This document shows, in pieces, positions 8,218 to 13,033 of a DNA stretch of 13,033 nt; the stretch's first letter is position 1, and each line of letters begins with the position of its first letter. The stretch is from Dictyocoela muelleri. Taxonomy: Eukaryota > Microsporidia. The notes below the pieces were generated by a model. The model ran no database searches, was not told the DNA's origin, and saw only the letters and a list, made by a program, of their open reading frames with translations. The position numbers and the translations under genes were made by a program. The DNA lies in assembly GCA_016256075.1 (NCBI GenBank), contig SDVU01000476.1, positions 1-13,033 on the forward strand, given 5' to 3'.

Positions 8218-8236
8218 GGGTTCTAGAAGCATATAA
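8218..8236 (-). promoter_or_regulatory. Probable core promoter of the 463-residue gene
   Basis: On the minus strand a TTATAT (8231-8236) and then AACCCTTT precede the ATG; the CCC at 8218-8220 lies 11-13 bases before it. CCC or GGG motifs just upstream of the start codon, with very short 5' UTRs, are a known microsporidian expression signal. The TATA-like element lies about 25 bases before the ATG, consistent with transcription starting almost at the start codon. Confidence 0.4.
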
Positions 8237-8239
8237 ACA

Positions 8240-9008
8240 TGTTTTTAAAATAGAATGTTCTTTTCAGGTAAAAAAATCAATTTAGAAAAAAATTGATAAT
8301 TTTATTTTAATATTTTTTTTGTTAAAATGATAAAAAGTTTATTTTTATTTGTAAACATTAAGCTTTTAAAGTCGTATTTATGACGGAAATTTTTTATTAA
8401 TTTTTAAAGATTTAATTATTTGTTGAAGATAAAAAATATCAAATTTGTCATTTAATTTTGTAAATAATGACATAATTTTTATTATAAATTAAAAAATGAT
8501 CAAAGTGTTGATAAAATTAATTTATAAATTTAAATTAATTACAAAAATGATGATTTTAATAATAAATAAGAAAATTTAGATTAATAAAAGTTTTCTGTTC
8601 AGAAAAATTAGAAAAGATTTAAATTTTATATCTTTAAAACTTATAATTGCTAAAATTTAATAAAAGGAAAAAATTTTAGACAAGATTCGATAATTAATGA
8701 ATAATATAAATAATATTTCAAAAAAAATAAAAATTGGTTATTTTAACAAAAAAATCTGTTTGTTTAATTTTTGAAATTAATTAGTCTTATCATCGGTCAA
8801 TTTTATATTAAAAACTGGTTTTTTAGAAGAGCTAAATCACATCAAAGTTTATTTATATTTTTTAATGTTTAAATATAAAACTTAGATGTTGTTATAGACA
8901 AAGAGTAGTAAAACTTTTTTAGCAATTTTTCATACTATCTTATATAAAAAGAAATTAAAGTTAGTTATTAGATCAATTTTAAACTTTTTTCTAAATATTA
9001 TTAGTTTA
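8240..9008. other. AT-rich intergenic stretch
   Basis: No gene or mobile element seen. Only small local inverted repeats occur, for example ATCAATTT/AAATTGAT near 8277-8298 and GTCATT/AATGAC near 8448-8472, which are expected by chance in such AT-rich DNA. The stretch may hold the upstream region of the minus-strand gene. Confidence 0.5.
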
Positions 9009-9185
9009 ATATATATTAAATGCTGAAAATATCGATATTTGTCAACTCGTTGTGTTGTCTCCAACCATGGTCTTATGAACTTCAGTTCTCAGTGTTCAAA
9101 ATATACGTCACTAATAAATTGTCCAAATACTCGGCCGGATAAGCGATTTTTGTTTTAACAATAGCTAATCAATATACATCAATAT
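9009..9185 (+). repeat. Dispersed repeat R1, copy 3, first part
   Basis: This aligns in direct orientation with the start of copy 1. Anchors are TATATATTAAATGCTGA, GTGTTGTCTCC, CATGGTCTTATGA, TCTCAGTGTTC, TACGTCACTAA, GATAAGCGATTTTTGTTTTA and AATCAATA. It stops at a foldback insertion whose duplicated target (CATCAATAT, 9177-9185) resumes at 10238. It is more diverged from copies 1 and 2 than they are from each other. Confidence 0.7.
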
Positions 9186-9191
9186 GGATCC

Positions 9192-9268
9192 CCGAAAACT
9201 CGCCGTAGATTTTTTAGCCGACAACTCGCCGAAGATTTTTTGGCCGACAACTCGCCGAAGATTTTTAG
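9192..9268 (+). repeat. Three 26-bp iterons at the left end of the foldback
   Basis: Units at 9192-9217, 9218-9243 and 9244-9268 share CCGACAACTCGCCGAAGATT followed by a T run; the outermost has AAAACTCGCCGTAGAT. The right end of the element carries a single inverted unit at 10207-10231. The asymmetry shows copy number changing by slippage or recombination. Confidence 0.9.
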
Positions 9269-9625
9269 ACTGACCATTTTTTGTGATAAAAATTTAAAAA
9301 AAAATCGTTAATAGTCGACAAAAATAATATTGAAGCACAACGGGCAAAAGTTAAATATACGGTCTGAGGGGAAATTATACGGTCGAAGGGAAATTTTAGT
9401 AAAGGTTACTGATGAAAGGAGATAAAATTTTATAAAATGGAGGTAAATTTATTTGACACTCTAAATGTATTTTGCTTTAGATAACATATGAAAGTTTAAT
9501 ATTGACGAAAATATTAATTTAAAAAACGGAGGGAAAAATTAAAAAGGTGAGTGGGAAATTAAAAGGATGGGGGGAATTAAAAAGTTAAAATTAAATCGTT
9601 ATTTTTTGAGATCTTATTAAAAACA

Positions 9626-9634
9626 CCCCCCCCC
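9626..9634 (+). repeat. Run of nine C
   Basis: A C homopolymer near the centre of the foldback, striking in sequence otherwise dominated by A and T. It may vary in length between cells or reflect a sequencing artefact. Confidence 0.8.
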
Positions 9635-9890
9635 GCAAAAAAAAGAACCTTATAAAAAAACCCTAAAGGCATTTTATAAAAACACATTTTATAAGATTTT
9701 TTTGACCCGCTATATTAATTTAACAGTTTAAAAAATATATTTAAATTTTATCGCCCTTATAATTTTCCTTTCGCCCCTTTGATTTTTCCCTCCACCTTAT
9801 AAAATTTTTCCTCCATTTTATCATTAACTTTTACCAAATTTTCCCTCCGACTGTATATTTTTTCCTCCGACCGTATATTTAACTTTTGCC

Positions 9891-10146
9891 GCACAACGTT
9901 TTGATTTGACCTTCAATATAAAACCAAATCTTAATTTAAGAGTAAATATAGTATGTCTAAAATTCACTATTTGATATATATAAAATATATAATTTATATT
10001 AAATTAATTACATAAATAAATAAACAGATAAATAAATATATAAATTTATTTTATATATAAAATAAATATCTGAATTTTAGGCATACTATCTTTGCTCTCA
10101 AATAGTGATTTAGTTTTATATTGAATGTCAAATCTAAGAGTTGGGC
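9891..10146. mobile_element. Palindromic MITE nested in the right arm of the foldback
   Basis: The core 9903-10134 is a palindrome. The left arm reads GATTTGACCTTCAATATAAA, then ACCAAATCTTAATTTAAGAG and AGTATGTCTAAAATTCA. The right arm, reverse-complemented, reads GATTTGACATTCAATATAAA and AGTATGCCTAAAATTCA. The centre is pure A/T. GCACAAC/GTTGGGC flank the core as a further inverted match. The opposite arm of the foldback lacks the insert: at 9334-9350 it passes straight from AGCACAACG to GGCAAAAG. There is no coding capacity. Confidence 0.8.
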
Positions 10147-10246
10147 ATCATTTTATTTTTGTCGACTAATACCTTTTTTTGATTTTTATCACGAAAAGTG
10201 GGCAGTCTAAAAATCTTCGGCGAGTTGTAGGTCTCCGCATCAATAT

Positions 10247-10517
10247 AAAGCAATGTAGTCGTTTATTATAATTTTTTTGATTTTATTATTTTTTTCTCAA
10301 CTTTCTTTATTACACACATCCACGCCTAAGTATCTAACTTTTGATTCTTTGTCACATAATACCAAGTATTAATAGACCTAATACTCTCGAAAATTGTAGC
10401 TTACTACATTGTTCTGTAATTTTGTCCAATTAATCTTGATTTTATTTTTTTTTTAAAATGACTTCAGTATTTAACATAATTAAATGTAACGTTAAAGGCG
10501 TTAAAAGTATGCTATCT
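10247..10517 (+). repeat. Dispersed repeat R1, copy 3, second part
   Basis: This resumes R1 after the foldback. Matches to copy 1, in order, are CACATCCACGCCTAAG against CTCATCCCCACACCTAGG, ATACCAAGTATTAAT against AGACCAAGTCTTAAT, GAAAATTGTA against GAACAATTGTA, AATGACTTCAGTA against AGTGACGTCAGCA, and GGCGTTAAAAGT against GAGTGTTAACAACT. Identity is low but collinear over about 270 bp. Confidence 0.6.
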
Positions 10518-10901
10518 GGTTCTACTATATCTTGATCGGAAAGGTGTCTACCACTACTTACCTTTACAACGAATTTTTTATTTTTTTCTCAATTTTAGAA
10601 CTATTATGGTTGCGGTCAAAATAGATTTTCAAAAATTTTTTTATTATAATAAGAATATACTCAAATTACAATTTAATTAAACTTAAATAATTAATAATCA
10701 AACTTGCAATGTGTATATAAGAAAATCAAAACATGGATTTTATAGAAATAAAGATGTAATAAAATTATTTAAACATAAAATACCCGATAAAATCATAATA
10801 AATATATCCTATACAACATTTAATTTGTTTACTTTGGGAATAAATTGTAAAAATACAAATTCTCTGACCATTGATTATTTCCTCCTTTTTAACACCAGCT
10901 G
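10518..10901. other. AT-rich gap between R1 copy 3 and a Merlin fossil
   Basis: No supported feature. It may contain the 3' end of the minus-strand Merlin remnant at 10902-11230, but no terminal inverted repeat resembling the one at 1998 was found. The plus-strand frame 10711-10947 overlaps the Merlin remnant antisense and is not counted. Confidence 0.4.
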
Positions 10902-11230
10902 TTATCGCATTTCCGATTTAAGAAACGCACCCACATTAAACAAATAATATTTTTTAGCGTGCGTGCCTTCTGATGTCAAAAATCTTTCAAAGGGAATCAC
11001 AATTTTTTATTATTGATCTAAATTATGAGCCCGAACTGGATATGATGAATACTCGCACGTACTAAATGGTTAAACCACATTGATATGATCTCTAATAACA
11101 TCAGTTAATATTGGTGATTGTCGATTTTCTACTTTTTAATGGAAATGTTTTTGTACGGCGTATTATCATTCATACAAAAAATCCAACACGTATTCGATGT
11201 TTCATCAATTATATAAGTTAGTAACTTGAT
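10902..11230 (-). pseudogene. Merlin (IS1595/ISXO2-like) transposase fragment, broken
   Basis: On the minus strand the core of a Merlin transposase is readable. IIDETS has the first Asp at 11214-11216 and is followed almost at once by CWIFCMNDNTPYKNIS, so the segment usually lying between is missing. Next are KVENRQSPILTDVIRDHIN (VENR at 11121-11132), STCEYSSYPV where the family has S/T-D-x-W-x-x-Y, then IPFERFLTSEGTHAK and FNVGAFLKSEMR with a TAA at 10902-10904. The first Asp survives, the second reads Thr, and the IE-x-x-W block has lost its Glu and Trp. A stop interrupts HINVV. The zinc-ribbon part would lie right of 11230 but was not recognised. Confidence 0.7.
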
Positions 11231-11396
11231 TTTTTTCTACAAAATACGATTATAGCAGATTTCATAACTTTACAGGGTTTGGTATTAATATATTGAAAAT
11301 TATGGAGCTTTTGCCAAATAGGGTTGTTTTTTGGTGTTTATCTTTTTTTAATTTTGCTCTAAGTGTTTAAAAAATAAAAAAACAATAAAATATTTA
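11231..11396. other. Flank left of the second foldback
   Basis: AT-rich, with no coding block recognised. It is the position where the N-terminal half of the 10902-11230 Merlin remnant should be, and it ends at the foldback insertion. Confidence 0.35.
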
Positions 11397-11398
11397 TA

Positions 11399-11605
11399 CA
11401 GGGCTTTGGAGAGTTATAAGACCATTTTTGCAAACATATTAACCCTTTTTGCAAACTTATAAACCAATTTTTGCTAACTTTTAAACCCATTTTTGCAAAC
11501 TTATAAACCCATTTTTGCAGACTTATAAACCCATTTTTACAAGCTTATAAACCGTTTTTAACAGACTTATAAACCCATTTTTGCCGACTTATAAATACAA
11601 TTAAA
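11399..11605 (+). repeat. Left iteron array of the second foldback (8-9 units of 22 bp)
   Basis: The consensus unit begins CTTATAAACCCATTTTTGCA. Central copies are nearly identical; the outermost (GTTATAAGACCATTTTTGCA) and the innermost (CTTATAAATACAATT) are eroded or partial. Spacing is a regular 21-23 bp. The units are tandem and abut without unique spacers, so this is not a CRISPR array. Confidence 0.92.
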
Positions 11606-12204
11606 CAACTAATTAATTTCTAAAGAACTTGAATCCTTAAAATGGTAGCACAAGAACTCACCTTAGACGAGTTTTCGTAACCTCGCTTAAGAGCAGCGCG
11701 ATAACTCACCACAAAATTTTTTAATAAAAAATTATAGCAATTTCTTATTTTAAAAATAATATTCTTAATTCTAAGGTTTCTTAGACACCTTATCTAGAAA
11801 ATTTAAGTGAATCGCCAAATATAGAAATATCAAAGCATAATAAAAATTCCTTTATATTGTTTTATAACATATTTTAAAAGCAGTTGTTCATATAAGGCGG
11901 CTAATAAGGTTTATATAAAATTGATTTCAAAAATATGTATATAAAACAATATAAAGAAATTTTTTTATTATACTTTGTCATTTCTATATTTGGTGATTTA
12001 TAAAAATTTTCTGAATATGGTGTCAAGGAGGGTTATAATCAAATATTCTTTTTAAACATAAGAAATTGCTATATTTTCTATTAATGCAAATTTCGTGACG
12101 AGTTAACGCGATGCGCTCAGGCGAGTTTAAAAGAATACGCCTAAGGACAGTTCTTTGGCTACCATTTCAAGGGTTACAGTTTTTTAGAAATTAACAAACG
12201 ATTT

Positions 12205-12320
12205 AAATGGGGTTATAAGTTTGAAAAATGGGTTTATGAGTTTGGAAAAATGGGGTTATAAATTTGCAAAAATGTGTTTGTAAGTTTTCAAAAATGTGTT
12301 TTTAACTCTGTAAAGCTCTG
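12205..12320 (-). repeat. Right iteron array of the second foldback (about 5 units)
   Basis: Inverted relative to the left array: GGGGTTATAAGTTTGAAAAA, GGGTTTATGAGTTTGGAAAA, GGGGTTATAAATTTGCAAAA, then two GTGTTT-type units that run into the CTGTAAAGCTCTG terminus. It has fewer units than the left array. Confidence 0.9.
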
Positions 12321-12322
12321 TA

Positions 12323-12428
12323 AAATTAATTTCTTCAAATTTTAAAAGGCTCGTTTTTCTCATTCCTATTATCATAATTTATGACATTTACATATCAATC
12401 AACTTTCAAGTTCTATGATAAAATGAAA
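12323..12428. other. Flank between the foldback and the last Merlin fossil
   Basis: AT-rich, with no coding or repeat signal recognised. The Merlin 3' terminal repeat would be expected here or inside the foldback, but was not found. Confidence 0.3.
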
Positions 12429-12765
12429 TTACCTCTTTATAACTGACCAAAAACTTTCGATAGTGTTAATATGTGTTTCAATAGAATTATCAACATATTC
12501 CATAGAACAATTAACGATTGTATGATTTAAAAAGATCTTATTAGTTGTGATAAAACTCAAAAGCATTCTTATATATAATTGAATCTGAATATATATTTTT
12601 TTTAAACCAGGTATTTTCTCTTCTTTTGATATTTCTTCACATTTCTTCAAGATTATTCTCTTTTCATTACTTCTTTCTACTACAAATGAAATCCATACGC
12701 AATATACTTTATGACCTTTTTCATATTTCTTTTAACGCACTTCGATTTTTCGATTTCCACAATAT
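12429..12765 (-). pseudogene. Merlin (IS1595/ISXO2-like) transposase fragment, broken
   Basis: Minus-strand blocks in order are VEIEKSKCVKRN near 12760, VVERSNEKRIILKKCEEIS, NKIFLNHTIVNCSMEYVDN and THINTIESFWSVIKR, ending in TAA at 12429-12431. The last block matches the family's C-terminal core almost perfectly and keeps the catalytic Glu (12456-12458). The first block should be VEIDES, but the Asp position (12749-12751) reads Glu and the next Lys, so the metal-binding centre is lost. A stop pair and frame change precede VVERS, and the second Asp block is scrambled near 12560. The frame 12429-12650 opens with TTG, not ATG, and is only a piece of this fossil. The conserved NHTIVN and IESFW give a confident family call. 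Confidence 0.82.
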
Positions 12766-13033
12766 TTTAATTTCCTCTTATTTTTCGTATCTTTCCATAG
12801 TATTTTTCAATGATATTTGTTTTTTTTTAATTTTCTTAAAATTTAATACATGAAATGCCGGTATATATGAGACCGCGGTGTGGAAAAAAGATTTGCAGCG
12901 TTTTTTTGCAGATTTTGGGCGTTTTGGGGAATAAACGCCGCTTTTTAAAATAATAAAAAAAATAACCATCATTAAATAATTACAAAAAATAATAAAAAAT
13001 AAAAAAGGGTCTAGTTAAATAACGAGGTGATTT
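12766..13033. other. Right-edge stretch with a GC-rich inverted repeat
   Basis: Most is A/T homopolymer. The exception is 12855-12941, which is GC-richer and contains GACCGCGG and an imperfect stem GCAGCGTTT (12895-12903) with AAACGCCGC (12933-12941). Between the arms two units resembling TTTTGGGCGTTTTGGGG occur. This could be the end of another iteron-bearing element running off the window, or part of the Merlin flank. Short minus-strand frames here show no family signature. Confidence 0.4.

Larger units (their letters stand above)
9186..10237. mobile_element. Foldback element with 26-bp end iterons and exact 9-bp TSD
   Basis: This 1,052-bp element is flanked by CATCAATAT on both sides (9177-9185 and 10238-10246). 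Its ends begin GGATCCCCGAAAACTCGCCG on the left and, reverse-complemented, CGGAGACCTACAACTCGCCG on the right. The inverted repeat continues for 200 bp or more through GTGATAAAAATT, AGTCGACAAAAATAA, GGCAAAAGTTAAATATACGG and a tandem ACGGTC-GAGGGAAA motif. No transposase frame exists. A nested palindromic MITE expands the right arm. A 9-bp duplication and long arms suggest a Mutator-like origin, but Merlin also makes 8-9 bp duplications, so the superfamily is open. Confidence 0.85.
11399..12320. mobile_element. Iteron-ended foldback, probable non-autonomous mariner relative
   Basis: This 922-bp element abuts TA on both sides (11397-11398 and 12321-12322). Its ends are CAGGGCTTTGGAGAG and, from the right, CAGAGCTTTACAGAG. 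Each arm has an outer iteron array and then an inner inverted repeat of about 280 bp (11612-11893 against 11911-12195) sharing TTAATTTCTAAA, AATGGTAGC, ATAGCAATTTCTTAT, CCAAATATAGAAAT and TTTATATTGTTTTATA. The loop is only about 15-20 bp. No transposase frame. The iterons resemble those of the 3160-4703 mariner element (core TTATA-R-ACCC-M-TTTTTGC), so the same transposase may have moved both. It separates two Merlin fossils. Confidence 0.82.

Noticed and set aside
8240-9008. tRNA, small RNA or replication-origin signal in the AT-rich gap
   Set aside because: No cloverleaf arms, conserved box A/B pairs or structured repeat could be traced. The small inverted repeats are what AT-rich sequence gives by chance.
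10711-10947. 78-codon plus-strand frame
   Set aside because: It partly overlaps, antisense, the Merlin fragment whose FLTSEGTHAK block is on the minus strand. No signature of its own and composition typical of random AT-rich sequence.
11399-11605. CRISPR array
   Set aside because: The units are contiguous without unique spacers, occur inverted at the other end of the element, and the sequence is eukaryotic in character. They are transposon iterons.
12626-12972. Short frames on both strands at the right edge
   Set aside because: They overlap Merlin debris or A/T homopolymers and show no conserved motif.

Overview
The window is extremely AT-rich eukaryotic DNA, with one intact intronless gene in about 13 kb of decayed DNA transposons and short palindromic elements. 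AT bias, Ile/Lys/Asn/Phe-rich protein, a very short probable 5' UTR with a CCC motif just before the ATG, and several Merlin (IS1595/IS1016-like) transposase fossils together suggest a repeat-rich microsporidian. This is inference; another AT-rich parasite or animal genome is not excluded. No tRNA, rRNA, CRISPR or prokaryotic operon signal was seen.

Layout. 1-850: a perfect hairpin beside a Merlin-like zinc-ribbon remnant, then featureless AT-rich DNA. 853-1512: two tandem copies of one palindromic MITE, with an inverted-repeat spacer between them. 1547-5302: an inverted pair of an unclassified repeat, here called R1. A Merlin element (1998-3056) is inserted in or at the edge of the left R1 copy, and an IS630/Tc1/mariner element (3160-4703) lies between the copies. 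5574-6569: another Merlin transposase fossil, split near its 3' end by a 244-bp MITE with an exact 8-bp target duplication. 6816-8207 (minus): the only convincing gene, a 463-residue protein of unknown function with an N-terminal hydrophobic segment, followed by about 770 bp of AT-rich DNA. 9009-10517: a third R1 copy, split by a 1,052-bp foldback element with an exact 9-bp target duplication; a further palindromic MITE is nested in one arm of that foldback. 10902-11230 (minus): a Merlin fossil. 11399-12320: a second foldback, with TA target sites. 12429-12765 (minus): a last Merlin fossil.

How the pieces relate. Merlin coding remnants occur five times, all broken. The most interesting link is between the mariner element and the 11399-12320 foldback. 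Both start CAG next to TA, and both carry arrays of about 22-bp repeats at each end. Those repeats share an 18-bp core differing at two positions. The foldback has no transposase, so it looks like a non-autonomous relative driven by the same transposase. The nesting (R1 older than Merlin, mariner and foldback; foldback older than its inner MITE; Merlin older than the 6299 MITE) gives a relative timetable of invasions. I found no complete unknown system. The candidates for something undescribed are the iteron-ended mariner/foldback pair, the R1 family and the orphan gene.
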